In this document: in pieces, positions 46,801-56,293 of the stretch | Position numbering within the stretch: the first letter of the stretch is position 1 | Layout: each line of letters opens with the position of its first letter | From: Clytia hemisphaerica | Lineage: Eukaryota; Cnidaria; Hydrozoa; Leptothecata; Clytiidae | DNA length: 64,000 bases | Reading direction: 5' to 3' | Assembly (NCBI GenBank): GCA_902728285.1 | Contig: CACVBU010000004.1 | Location: forward strand, 1,101,909-1,165,908 | Notes under the pieces: model-generated | What the model was told of the DNA's origin: nothing | What the model saw: only the letters and a program-made list of their open reading frames with translations | The model's database searches: none | Translations under genes and position numbers: made by a program

Positions 46801-48615
46801 CTTTGTTTGATCACAATTTCATAATCAATTTCATTAAACGTTTTTTTTTCCTATAAGCTTCCAAAATTGATCATTTTAGATAGGAATCAAGGTTGTGTTA
46901 GGTTGAATTCAAGAACTTTGATTTTAAATATGACAAATTGAAATTACTTTCATTGGTATTTTGTTTGGATTTCCTCAGATTTCCTAGCTACTGTAAAATA
47001 TCCTACCTTTGTCACTCCAGTCTAATGTCTGTATGTAAATTTTTCAATGTGCACTGAAAAATCAATGATTTTAACTTTTGAAACAATCCAAAAACGATTC
47101 AATTATAATTGACTACTAACAGCTACTAAATAAAAGAGGAACAGACTTTGGAGAAAAGTGACTAAGATAGGGAAACACATGGTATTAAGTCTGATTCGTC
47201 CTTCATTTATTGATTTAAAAGGTTCAAACTACAATACGCTGGAGATGATCAATGCAGCTAGATCGATGGTGCAATGCGATCGGATTTTAGTTGAAGACCA
47301 TCCCGAGTGGTCTAGTGATTCCCGTGTTCAAAGGCGCTTAGCATTAGATTACTCGAGCACATCTAGTTGGTCACAGGAGAAGTTGGTACTAGCTGAGGTA
47401 GACTTACAAGCTTCATGGAGGAGTGGCTACCACAAAGCCTTGTCAAACCTTTCTGTGGAAGATATGAGGACTCTAGAGAGTTGTACTACCACGCTGAGAT
47501 GCCCTGTAAATGCAGCCACTGTTGTTGGTGTCACTAACTCTTCCAAAGATTGGAGCTTGGAACAAGAAGAAGAAACAAACACAGACGTTACTGAAGTTGC
47601 TGACCCCGAGAACCTAAATCTTGGGGAAGTGATACAGCATCCAAACCAGAAAGTAGAACCATTTTTTCTCATAGAGGGAAAAAAGGTTTACAAAACCACT
47701 TGCCTAAAGGCGATTTCCTCATCAGAGAATCTTTCCAAGGATCGCCTTAGGAGAGTCCGAGGAATGACTCGTTTCCCAAGTGATATGAGCCCACCTACTC
47801 ATGATGATTCGTTGTTGATGGTTGGAGATCCTGTGCTTGTGACAGAGGGTCTTGGTACTGGCCCGATCTTGGCAAATATTGTTAAAATGTCAATTGCCAA
47901 CAAACCAATCACAGAATTTGACGCTTCTAAGGATCTGGAAAAAGAGTTCACACTGAGAAAAATCGAGCTACAGGAAGTCACTGGTAAACTTTACTGGACA
48001 GGTACAACGTACCCTGACATATTTAACTGTTCAGGAAGCTCATGTCTTCCAATAAAACCAACCATTGATTTAAATCCTCCAGAACAGATGACAAGGTTTT
48101 GCTTCGACCTTAATCTTCTTAGGGATCTCTCTGTCCATTTACAGCTGAGGAACCCAGAACAAACTGATGTAACACATCATCTCCCTGCCAATTCCTCTGT
48201 CATTAAGAAGTCATGTTACGTTTGTGGAAAGAAGATTTCTCTGAGCAATATGCGAGGTCATGTTGGTACTCATGTTCTAAAAAACCAAATCGTAGGTGCA
48301 AATTTGTGTGGTTTTTGTGGGCGAAATGTGTGCACCTCAGAACTAAAAAGAACATCTAAGAAAAACGGACAATATTTCTATAAACTCGATAAGTGTGACT
48401 GTGAGTATTTTTATGACTACAGAAAGTCAAAAAAATTCAACAAAAAAACAAATACTTGCACAAACAGAGTTATCCGCTGCCCATCAAATGGCTGCCTTTC
48501 GAACGTGTGGATATACTGCTTGCAATACCATTTTGATCAAAAGCATGCATCCGAAAGCATCCCTGCTAGTTTTTCTATTGATGATGACGAACTGACCTTT
48601 CATAAACAGTCATAA
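43893..48615 (+). pseudogene. P-superfamily-like transposase with SP/TP repeat arm, two frameshifts
   Basis: Exon 1 (43893-44079) has a finger CEICGKERSN...H-x4-C. Exon 2 (44422-46776) joins in phase 1, and exon 3 (47222-48615) joins across a 445-bp intron in phase 1. Order: finger; sixteen 10-residue SPSTRTERTP repeats; RNase H-like core with SLKLDETFVTPVLSYN, LSTDGDGTRRRAMNSI, FDPKHMAKRSWRAI and GSDPLERFFGNVRLRF; a HPEW block; C-terminal zinc module with CYVCGKKISLSNMRGHVGTH and LCGFCGRNVC. The Asp of LDET and STDG and the Glu of DPLERFFG suit the catalytic acids of P-element/THAP9 enzymes; that assignment is inference. An extra C at about 44598 and a shift near 46565 break the frame. Similar proteins are known to me from corals and basidiomycetes. 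Confidence 0.75.
44451..44950 (+). repeat. Coding minisatellite, 30-bp unit, 16 copies plus a partial
   Basis: Head-to-tail units of 30 bp (core CACCCAGCACTCGCACTGAG then CGTACCCCAT) start at 44451 and, after one extra C at about 44598, run to about 44931 with a diverged partial copy beyond. Each encodes SPSTRT(E/G)RTP. Substitutions between units are few, so the array is young or kept homogeneous. Both strands are open through it because the unit length is a multiple of three. Confidence 0.95.
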
Positions 48616-49560
48616 ATCATAGAATTTTCTTCAGACTTTTCATATATTTTTTTACACATTACGTTAATTTTTAGAGATTTCTTCACTCTTGGCTTATTAT
48701 AGTTTATATCGTTCGTTCATATTTGTTTTATAGATTTATCGAGTAGGTTTTAGGACCTAATTTCTTCAGTTTTTACACTTTAGGGTTTCGCTCTGTTAAT
48801 TTTTTAGTTTATTCATTCTTTTTTGCTTATGTTTATCACTATTTTACTGAGAAGGATAGTTCGTCTTTGATATCTCAAGTTAGAACGAGGTATGTGTTTG
48901 TCATTGCCTTCTGATGAAAAGAATTACAAGCTGTTGCATCCAAAGTGATACAATCTGTCTTTTAAACAATAAAATTCTCATCCAAACTGATGATTCTTAC
49001 AGCCTGGTTTTTGTTAGAGGGATTAGTTTATTTTAGTTTATTGCAGTTTATATCATACCCTATAGCTTATATCTGTTTATATTTGTTTGTTTATTTGTTT
49101 GTCTGTTTTGGCAATTAAGACAGAGGCAGGTCAACTAAGCAAAGCCAACCAGAGCCAACAATGCAACTTTGTTCTATTACACAGTTTTGAATAATTTGAA
49201 TAAATTACCAATCTATTGCTTTCTATTGAAGAAAGAAATAAGGAAATCTATCCAATCCAAGCTTTCATACTATTCTTCTATTTTTTATTAACTTGATTTT
49301 TACTTCTTCTGATAGATATATACTTTTATTGCCGTTATTACAGCTATATAATATTTTACTTTTGCCAAGGAATTTCCTTGTTTTACCTTTGTAATTAAAA
49401 GTTGTGTTTCATTTAAAGAACTTTTAAGAGGATTTGAGTTAAAAACATGGTATATACAAGTCATAATAACAACAAAGAGCTGCTTTTGCTGGCTTTTGAA
49501 AGATTGGGACCATGCTTGGCAAGTTTTAAGGGTGGTATCTCCTATTTTCCTTGGTAATTT
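48616..49560. other. 3' part of the inserted transposon, no gene
   Basis: AT-rich, with TTTG/TTTA low complexity near 49050-49110. No frame of note. Confidence 0.4.
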
Positions 49561-49565
49561 TAAAG

Positions 49566-49655
49566 CCGGTACCCGGTACTAAAAAAGGGGTGGGGTCCCC
49601 TTTTTCTTATGAAAAAAGATAGTACCCGGTACTAAAAAAGGGGGTGGGGGTCCCT
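49566..49655 (+). repeat. Right subterminal repeats of the inserted element
   Basis: Two copies, 49 bp apart, of GGTACCCGGTACTAAAAAAG / AGTACCCGGTACTAAAAAAG followed by GGGTGGGG and a C/T-rich tail. They match the left-edge copies at about 43173 and 43226 in direct orientation. Confidence 0.75.
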
Positions 49656-49665
49656 TTTTCCCTTT

Positions 49666-50160
49666 CCTTTCCTTTTGGTCTTTTCCGGAAGAGCCACCTT
49701 TGCCCGTTTCCCACAGGGACTTTTCACCGAGCACCTTTCTCACTAGGTCTGATTTTTCATTTGTTGGTTCTGGGGTTCATATCAGAGTGAGGTGGAGTAA
49801 AACCATCCAGTTTGGTCAGCGTACTGTTACCATACCACTGGTGGCCATACCCTCTTCTCATCTCTGTCCAGTTTTGGCTGTGTCTCATGCTTTTTCCCTC
49901 ACCCCAGGGGCCCTACCTTGTGATCAAGCCTTTTGTTGGAGGGATTCCCACCTTGCATTCAATCGGGTTTTTGTGTACCGGGATTTCATGTGCATTCTCC
50001 AGGCTCACCTCTCTCGGTCTGGGCTCTCTCCTCGTCAATATGGATCACACTCATTCAGACGTGGTGGGGCCACTTTTGCGTTGGAGGCCGGGGTTCCACT
50101 TGACTCCATTGCAGTCATGGGTGATTGGAAGTCTGATAAACGTACCTTTATTTACATATG
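49666..50160 (+). pseudogene. Tyrosine recombinase, catalytic part, after the insertion
   Basis: Coding resumes at FGLFRKSHL, which holds the first catalytic Arg, and shifts by one base (CCTTTGCCC) into LPVSHRDFSPSTF. It continues to the HxxR box (GSHSFRRGGATFALEAGV), then MGDWKSD and the Tyr region TFIYI. The Arg, His, Arg and probable nucleophile Tyr of the recombinase are all visible. The frame runs on to 50266, but homology ends at about 50160. This enzyme inserts the element's circular DNA; here it cannot be made whole because of the insertion. Confidence 0.85.
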
Positions 50161-50247
50161 CCCTTGTCCCAGCGCCTGCACGCCCAGCATTCAATTTCTT
50201 CATATATTTCGTCTCTACCTAACTAACTACCACACATTGGATTTGGA

Positions 50248-50370
50248 CATTTATTTTATATTCTAGTTTTTATTCCTGTACATATTTGCCATGTCACTGT
50301 CTTCATTTCAAGAACTGAAAATACCATGTAGAATATACTGTGTGCCTTCCTGCCTAGCCCCCCCCTTTCG
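50248..50370 (+). repeat. Retroelement repeat B1
   Basis: Starts CATTTATTTTATATTCTAG and ends CCTAGCCCCCCCCTTTCG. It matches B2 (50806-50925) with a few changes and lies 14 bp before A2. Confidence 0.85.
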
Positions 50371-50384
50371 ACCACTTGTGTTTA

Positions 50385-50563
50385 AGTTTCTGATATATGT
50401 TTGTATATCAGAGTTTAGATGCATTTGGTTTGTTTTGGTTTATCCGGACTCTTGAATCAGCCTCACTCTCATGTTCTATTTAAGGCCCTTTAAGGCCTCA
50501 GTTTCTCCTCATGGTCCCTTTTCAGTTCTTCATTTCTTAGTGCTGACTGCTGTATTTTTTGCT
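50385..50563 (+). repeat. Retroelement repeat A2
   Basis: Second copy of A1, with an extra 10 bp at the TTTAAGGCCC site. Confidence 0.9.
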
Positions 50564-50805
50564 CCTCCACCCTCCCCAGCATCTCGGGAGCTTCCATTTA
50601 CCTATTTTAAGCTTTGTTTATTTATATACCTGTCTATTGGTACATTTCGTGCTATTAGTTACTGCCGTTTTTGTCATTTTAAGCTGTATACTCTTATTTG
50701 TTTGCATGTCATTATTTACTCCTGTTTTGTCATTTATCACCTATGCTATATTGTATACTATTATATGTTTGTATTGTGTGTTTCATTTACGCGTATCTGT
50801 GTACT

Positions 50806-50925
50806 CATTTATTTTATATTCTAGTTTTTATTCCTGTACATATTTGCCATGTCAGTCTTCATTTCAAGAACTGAAAATACCATGTAGAATATACTGTGTG
50901 CCTTCCTGCCTAGTCCTCCCTTTCG
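50806..50925 (+). repeat. Retroelement repeat B2, right end of element
   Basis: Matches B1. The 242 bp between A2 and B2 have no counterpart near A1. Confidence 0.85.
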
Positions 50926-51431
50926 TCTTTAGAGTTTTTATTTTTTATTTTTGTTATTTACCTTGTGGAAAGCTGTATTGCACAGATGTCTTTGTACTTT
51001 TAATCAGGGAGATTTATTTAAAGCTACAAGTATTACAAAATTGAGCACAAATGACTTTTTGTCTTCCAATTTTCCAACATCCTCTTCTTTGGCATTATTG
51101 TTATGACTCACTAATAAATTCTAAATTTAAGGTCTCTAACAAACTTTAAAATTCTACATTAATAATGGAGTCGATTTCCTGTACATCTTGAGATTTCTTC
51201 GCTTTGCGAAATCAGAACGCTCGTTCCGTAACCCCTTTTATGTTGATATTCACTGTAAATAGTAATACAAAAGCGAAGAAGAACTTAAGCTTAAGTACAG
51301 CAGCAGAAAAGGAAAGGTTGAAAAGTCGGTCTAGAACCCGGTTTGGCGTCGCGTGCCCGAGCGTCCGCCTCAAAGAGGGAGGGAGAAGAAATGACAAAAA
51401 AATAAAATTAAACATGAAGAAAGCAATACAG
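50926..51431. other. No gene seen
   Basis: Right flank of the retroelement. The overlapping plus and minus frames at 51204-51455 have no domain. Confidence 0.4.
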
Positions 51432-51666
51432 GAGGCCCCCCAGCGGTTTGCGTGATGGCGTGATTGGGACTTTTTTCTTGCATGATGGCGTGATTAGAGA
51501 TTTTTTTTGGCGTGATCAAGAATTTAGCGTGATGCGTGATAGGGCAAAAATTTGAGGCGTGATGCGTGATTTGGGATATTTTTCGCTATTTTTTGCGTGA
51601 TGACAAATGTTAGCGATTTTCGTGATGCGTGATGGCGTGATTAGGGGTGCCGCTGGGGGGGGCCTC
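51432..51666. mobile_element. MITE built of GCGTGATG words, 6-bp target duplication
   Basis: The termini are GAGGCCCCCCAGCGG and its inverse, CCGCTGGGGGGGGCCTC. ATACAG stands outside both ends (51426-51431 and 51667-51672). The 235-bp body holds about a dozen GCGTGAT words separated by T-rich linkers. No coding capacity. Confidence 0.8.
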
Positions 51667-51949
51667 ATACAGAGCTGTTAATGAAGGTCAAAAACTACCT
51701 TTCCAAAAGAAAAAGTTTAACAATTGAACCCAAAACTAGCAAATCAATCCAAAGGAAAATAAATAAGAAAAAATCAATAGTAGAGATCATCGATGGAAAT
51801 AGTTCAAAACAAATGCTCGAATACTACCACTATCCAAACCTAGCGTAAAAACTGCCACTTAGTACACAGCCATCGACCCAATGCCACACACTTAAATAAC
51901 CATTTCCATCCGACATACACATGAAAAGACAAATCCAATAAAATCGGTG
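51667..51949. other. No gene seen
   Basis: AT-rich flank without features. Confidence 0.4.
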
Positions 51950-52487
51950 TTTCTAATCCGCGGATACAGCCATAATCACCCATAATCACCCATAATCACC
52001 CATAACTACCCAAAATCGGCAATCGGCTACATCACTGGCTGTTTTTTCGTATATAAAGGAATGCACTCGCTTGTAAAATCGTTCTAATACACCATTCCTG
52101 GGGTGTTGTTTGGGATTTTATGTTTGAGTGTTTCCCTTAGATATAGATTATTTCCATAGATATAACTAAGATAGAACTAGATTAATTATACCTCACGGAA
52201 AATTTGACCTAAAAACGCCGTACTGCCCGGCAATCGTCCGTACGGGAACGTCCTGCAGTGCACCTTGCACGGCCCATAGCCCGCTGACGGTGGAGTGATG
52301 AAATTTGGCATGCTTCCCCCCTTCGATATGCTTGACGTCTCCGGAAAGTTTCAAGTGGTGAGACCTACCCAGTCAGGCGCTAGGGGAGGGGGTCATTTAC
52401 TTCCCATACGGATCCTTTACGGTCCCGTAGCGCCCTTCCATCAACTTTTCAGGAGTTCGGACCTATTTTTTCGAAATCTACACCCAA
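51950..52487. repeat. Dispersed repeat, about 540 bp, right copy (inverted)
   Basis: Inverted relative to 30596-31116 and carrying the same blocks in mirrored order. It begins with CTAATCCGCGGATACAGCC and four CCATAATCA-type words, and ends near CTACACCCAAAAAACATG. Confidence 0.8.
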
Positions 52488-52595
52488 AAAACATGAAATA
52501 TAAGAATAAGAAAATAAGAAAAAATAATGCTTCAATTGATGAGCGATGATACAAATTTAACCGAATCTGCTGCAAATCTTTTCAATTCATCATGT

Positions 52596-52827
52596 GTACC
52601 AAAAGTCCTTTTTGCAGAACGACCGTTTTGAGGGCGCCGCGCCCAAATAGGGAGTGTAGCATCCTTTGGCAAGATTGCGTACGCGGGGCAGGATCTGCGT
52701 ATGCGGGACGTAGATTTGTATATGTTCTAAAAAGTGTTTCCAAAACTGCTACCTCCGACGAAAAATGTCGACTTTGCTCTGCATTGAAGAATGGCACCTG
52801 TTTAGCCAGTGAAAAGAAGCATTTACC
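52596..52827. repeat. Dispersed repeat X, right copy
   Basis: Same orientation as 31378-31560. It contains an extra TTGCGTACGCGGGGCAGGA segment, a local duplication of its own TGCGTACGCGGGAC-type sequence. It abuts the LINE ORF1 relic. Confidence 0.75.
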
Positions 52828-52867
52828 ATTAAATTTAGTAAAACTTTGGTTCTGATTTTGTTGTTTT

Positions 52868-53174
52868 TTGTTTTTAATATACATACTTTTGAAAAAAGTA
52901 AAAGTCGCATTCGTCTAGATAAAAATTTCACAATTATTGGTGCATCTGGTTCTGTTGACGTTCTATGACTGATTTCTATGTGATTGGTGTTTAGATTTAT
53001 TCCAATTTGCTCAGCTATGTCCAGTACAATTTTGTCTGTATCCTCATTATCTTTCCTTGGTACTCCACAGATGTCCACCATATTTCTACGACCATATTTT
53101 TCAAGATCATTGGTGCTGGCAGCTGTTTTGTTGACAATTTTCTTTAAGTCATCAAGAGACTTTTTTAGGTTCAA
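52868..53174 (-). pseudogene. LINE ORF1-like fragment
   Basis: The minus strand encodes a short coiled coil (NLKKSLDDLKKIVNKTA) followed by the ORF1p RRM-like region: NDLEKYGRRNMVDICGVPRK, DKIVLDIAEQIGINLNTNHI, EISHRT and PIIVKFLSRRMRLLLFSK. These are the usual signposts of the RNA-binding ORF1 protein of non-LTR retrotransposons. It is cut at both ends. Its orientation is opposite to the LINE reverse-transcriptase fragment that starts 107 bp away. Confidence 0.7.
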
Positions 53175-53280
53175 AATATCAATGGAATGATATGTGGGTG
53201 ACTTAACTATCGACTGGCTGAATCAGCAGTGCTTTCGTGGGTGAACGTGCACAACAAATAAGCAGCATAAAACAGGCATG

Positions 53281-53916
53281 ACCAAGATCGAAAAGCTACA
53301 AAAAGAGGTGCTGTATTATCTCTTCAACATGAAAATTTCTACCCCTTATGAAGGGTTCCTAAGTGAAATTGTGTTACGAAAAATAGAGCATGAAATAAAT
53401 ATAAGGAAATTCATGCTGTTTCACAAATTTGAGAATTCAAATAATGAAAGAATTGCAAAACAAATTCTTGAAGAGCAAATAAAAAGACAAAACGAAAACA
53501 ATTGGTACAGCCAATTAGAGGCTTAGAGCGTTTATTGTAGGATAAATGATGACTTAAGTGAAGTGACGAATGAGTCAAAAATGGTATGGAAAAAGAGAAT
53601 CGAAAAAGCAGTCGATGAGAAACGGCTCGTCGAATTCAACGAAAATAAAGGATCAAAATCAAGGCTGCTAACCAACCTCAAACGGGAAAAATATATTCAT
53701 GAAATTACAAAGAACGAGGTGACTGATGTTTTAAATATAAGACTGAATATGACGGACTTAAAAGACAATTACCGAAACAACAACCTGGCTAATCAAATTT
53801 GTCTGTTCTGCAATGAAAACAAACATACTACAGAGCATGTGATTGAATGCAAAAATCTGAAAGAACTGAAAAGTCACAACTTAACGATACAAAATTTAAC
53901 TGATTCCTCAACATAA
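53281..53916 (+). pseudogene. LINE reverse-transcriptase C-terminal fragment
   Basis: Two in-phase-related plus-strand frames (53278-53526 and 53563-53916, split by a TAG) encode the region after the RT domain of a LINE: KLQKEVLYYLFNMKISTPYE, MLFHKFENSNNERIAKQILE, then ICLFCNENKHTTEHVIEC, a CCHC-like finger typical of LINE C-termini. The polymerase core is absent, as in 5'-truncated copies. The last 110 residues are repeated at 54120-54455. Confidence 0.75.
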
Positions 53917-54660
53917 AATGTTAAAACTTTAAGAAAATTTTTTGAAAAAGAAAACGAGCTGAGGAAAAGCAAAGAGGAAAGCATCTAATACCAACACCAC
54001 CCCTTCCTTTTCTTTTCCACTACTCTCGGGTAGCTAATAGCCGTCCCCCCGCTAATTAATTTTTCGAAAGTTTTCCACCCAGGACATTCTTATTCCAGCC
54101 CCCCCCCCCCTATTGACTTTTGGTATGGAAAAAGAGAATCGAAAAAGCAGTCGATGAGAAACGGCTCGTCGAATTCAACGAAAATAAAGGATCAAAATCA
54201 AGGCTGCTAACCAGCCTCAAACGGGAAAAATATATTCATGAAATTACAAAGAACGAGGTGACTGATGTTTTAAATATAAGACTGAATATGACGGACTTAA
54301 AAGACAATTACCGAAACAACAACCTGGCTAATCAAATTTGTCTGTTCTGCAATGAAAACAAACATACTACAGAGCATGTGATTGAATGCAAAAATCTGAA
54401 AGAACTGACAAGTCACAACTTAACGATACAAAATTTAACTGATTCCTCAACATAAAATGTTAAAAATTTAAGAAAATTTTTTGAAAAAGAAAACGAGCTG
54501 AGGAAAAGCAAAGAGGAAAGCATCTAATACCACCACCCCCTCCTTTTCTTTTCCACTACTCTCGGGTACCTAATAGCCGTCCCCCCGCTAATCAATTTTT
54601 CGAAAATTTTCCACCCAGGACATTCTTATTCCACCCCCCCCCCCGCTTATTGACTTTTGG
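53583..54660. repeat. Tandem duplication, two units of 539 bp
   Basis: Units 53583-54121 and 54122-54660 are nearly identical, both starting GGTATGGAAAAAGAGAATCG. Each contains the LINE 3' end and the left part of a C-run MITE (CTACTCTCGGGTA). The junction falls inside TTGACTTTTGG. Only a handful of substitutions (such as Asn to Ser in LTNLKREK) and C-run length changes separate them. Confidence 0.9.
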
Positions 54661-54829
54661 GAAAATGTTTTTGAAAGCTCCCTCTTTTGTCCTAATTCTG
54701 CTGTATTAGCCTCCTTTTCAAAAGTTTTTATTCCAACCCCCCCCGCCTATTAAGTTTTGAGATTTTTACCAACCCCACCCCCCGCTTATTCCAAATCCCC
54801 CGGCTATTAGGTACCCGAGAGTAGCTGAG
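54545..54829. mobile_element. C-run MITE, family CTACTCTCGGGTA
   Basis: The termini ACTACTCTCGGGTACCTAAT and ATTAGGTACCCGAGAGTAG are inverted copies. The body repeats the word CTTATTCCA(A)CCCCCC(C). A second left end at about 54021 belongs to the first duplication unit. A shorter family member lies at 61727-61881. No target duplication was identified. Confidence 0.7.
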
Positions 54830-55462
54830 ACCGTATTCGATCGACTCCCCTATGCTATTCCACAGCATTGTTTTTCTTTTTTGTTTTGTAGTTTTAAAAA
54901 AAATATAAAAAAAAGCAGGAGAAGAAACCAACTTCCATCCATCTACGCTGCTGCCGCCCTTTCCAAGAGAGTGGTAGAAGCTAGTCTTTTTTCATACAAT
55001 CGACTGTTGAATTTCTTCTACTGACTTTCTTATTATTATATCAGTGTTATTATAATATGATTATAATCAGAAATAATATAATTAGGACAAGAATTTGCAA
55101 AATTTTGTATATTTGGCCCGCCGGTAAGGTGGAGTGATTCAACTGGAATAAATAAATAAAAATAAAACCAAAATATACATGAACATCCGAAGGCTTCAAA
55201 AATTTTTGGATGTTCTTATAAAAAAACGTGTATGATTCATGAAAATATAGCATTATGACTGTAGACGGTATGAACAGATTATGATTTATGGAGAATAATA
55301 TAAAATGGTCCTGTTGAATATAAATTGTGCCAGTTCATGTTATTTCGTGCAATGTTTAGGAGGCAAAAGAGAGGAAAAAGCTTTAAGAAGATGACTGAGT
55401 GGAAAGCAGAATCAAAATGATTATTAATGGTTGCTATTTTCGTAATTGAAGATTTCTTCAGT
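54830..55462. other. No gene seen
   Basis: AT-rich; contains no supported frame. Confidence 0.4.
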
Positions 55463-55470
55463 ATTTGTTC

Positions 55471-55762
55471 CCCGGGGGAGGGGGGTACTACCCTTGTCGG
55501 CCGACGGGGGTGCTCCACTGAGGTTCGAAAAATGGACCCTACGTGGGACTCAAAATTTGCGAAAAAGTGACCCTGAATGGGACTGAAATTCCAAAATTTT
55601 CTCAAATTTTCTACTTTTTCCCTAAATTTTCCAAAAATAGGCACCCTACGAGGGACTGATTTTTCTATTTTGGTGTTTTTGGGACTCATGGAGGTTAAAA
55701 AAGGTACCCTGACCAGCGGAGCATCCCCGTAACCCATCTTGCCCTAGTCCCCCCCCCCCAGG
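55471..55762. mobile_element. G-run MITE, copy 2, with 8-bp target duplication
   Basis: Inverted copy of the element at 28054-28353, matching over its full length. ATTTGTTC flanks both ends (55463-55470 and 55763-55770). The minus frame 55737-55279 crossing it is an artefact of repeat words that read the same way in the other copy. Confidence 0.85.
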
Positions 55763-55770
55763 ATTTGTTC

Positions 55771-56293
55771 GATAACGGAATCGTTTTGATTTGGTTTGAT
55801 GATTGCATCGCTTGCTGACTCTCGAGAGATTTTTGTTTCATTGGAGCTTAACCAATTGCAATAAGTGATAACAAAAGCATGATTTAGCCCAGAAGACAAC
55901 TTAAATGAAACAAGCGACATGCTGAATGGACCTACCTAATGTCAGTACCTACAAAAACAATGTTGATTATTTTTATATGTCCCATATTAATGATAGATTT
56001 CATTCAGATAGCCAATCCAAAACATATATCACCACATGATACTTTTATAAAAATAAATGATTAAATTAACCAAATTTTCCAAAACCCCAATACATTATCA
56101 TCCCCCACATTTAAGGAAAACTTGCTATCCCTTACAACTAAGACCCTCAGAAAATTTATGGCAAGCCCCCTATTAAAAAGAGTGGAGTGAAACTATGACT
56201 GGGCATGCAAGATAATGGGTATGTCCGTGCTGAAATAGCTGGGAAACCCGTCTACTCTGTCCGTGTTTATTTATTAAAAAAATATTTAAACGT
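55771..56293. other. No gene seen
   Basis: 3' flank of the minus-strand DUF6589-type gene B. No feature recognised. Confidence 0.4.

Larger units (their letters stand above)
43101..49665 (+). mobile_element. Inserted DNA transposon with P-like transposase
   Basis: A block of ~6.5 kb sits between the two halves of the recombinase gene. Each edge carries two copies of a ~50-bp repeat with the near-palindrome AGTACCCGGTACT followed by GGGGTGGGG. They lie at about 43173 and 43226 on the left and 49571 and 49620 on the right, all in the same orientation. Inside is a spliced P-superfamily-like gene (43893-48615). I could not find a matching target duplication, and about 40 bases of the recombinase appear lost. 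Exact edges are therefore uncertain by about 20 bp. Confidence 0.75.
39470..50925 (+). mobile_element. Ngaro/PAT-like tyrosine-recombinase retrotransposon, split direct repeats
   Basis: The ends are split direct repeats in the order A1 (39470-39638), coding region, B1 (50248-50370), A2 (50385-50563), B2 (50806-50925). A1 and A2 are nearly identical apart from a 10-bp TTTAAGGCCC-type duplication, and B1 and B2 are nearly identical. This A1-B1A2B2 plan is the hallmark of Ngaro and PAT elements. The coding region runs gag-like, RT-RNase H, tyrosine recombinase, all on the plus strand. A ~6.5-kb insertion (about 43101-49665) splits the recombinase. Without the insert the element is about 4.9 kb, a normal size. 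Several frameshifts, in-frame stops and a lost RNase H Asp show it is inactive. Confidence 0.9.

Noticed and set aside
50471..51044. Plus-strand frames of 117 and 161 codons with hydrophobic stretches
   Set aside because: They run through the A2 and B2 repeats of the retroelement and T-rich spacer; hydrophobic codons reflect T-rich sequence.
55279..55737. 152-codon minus-strand frame
   Set aside because: It crosses the G-run MITE and its flank; the shared part with 28182-28385 is repeat sequence, not a conserved protein.
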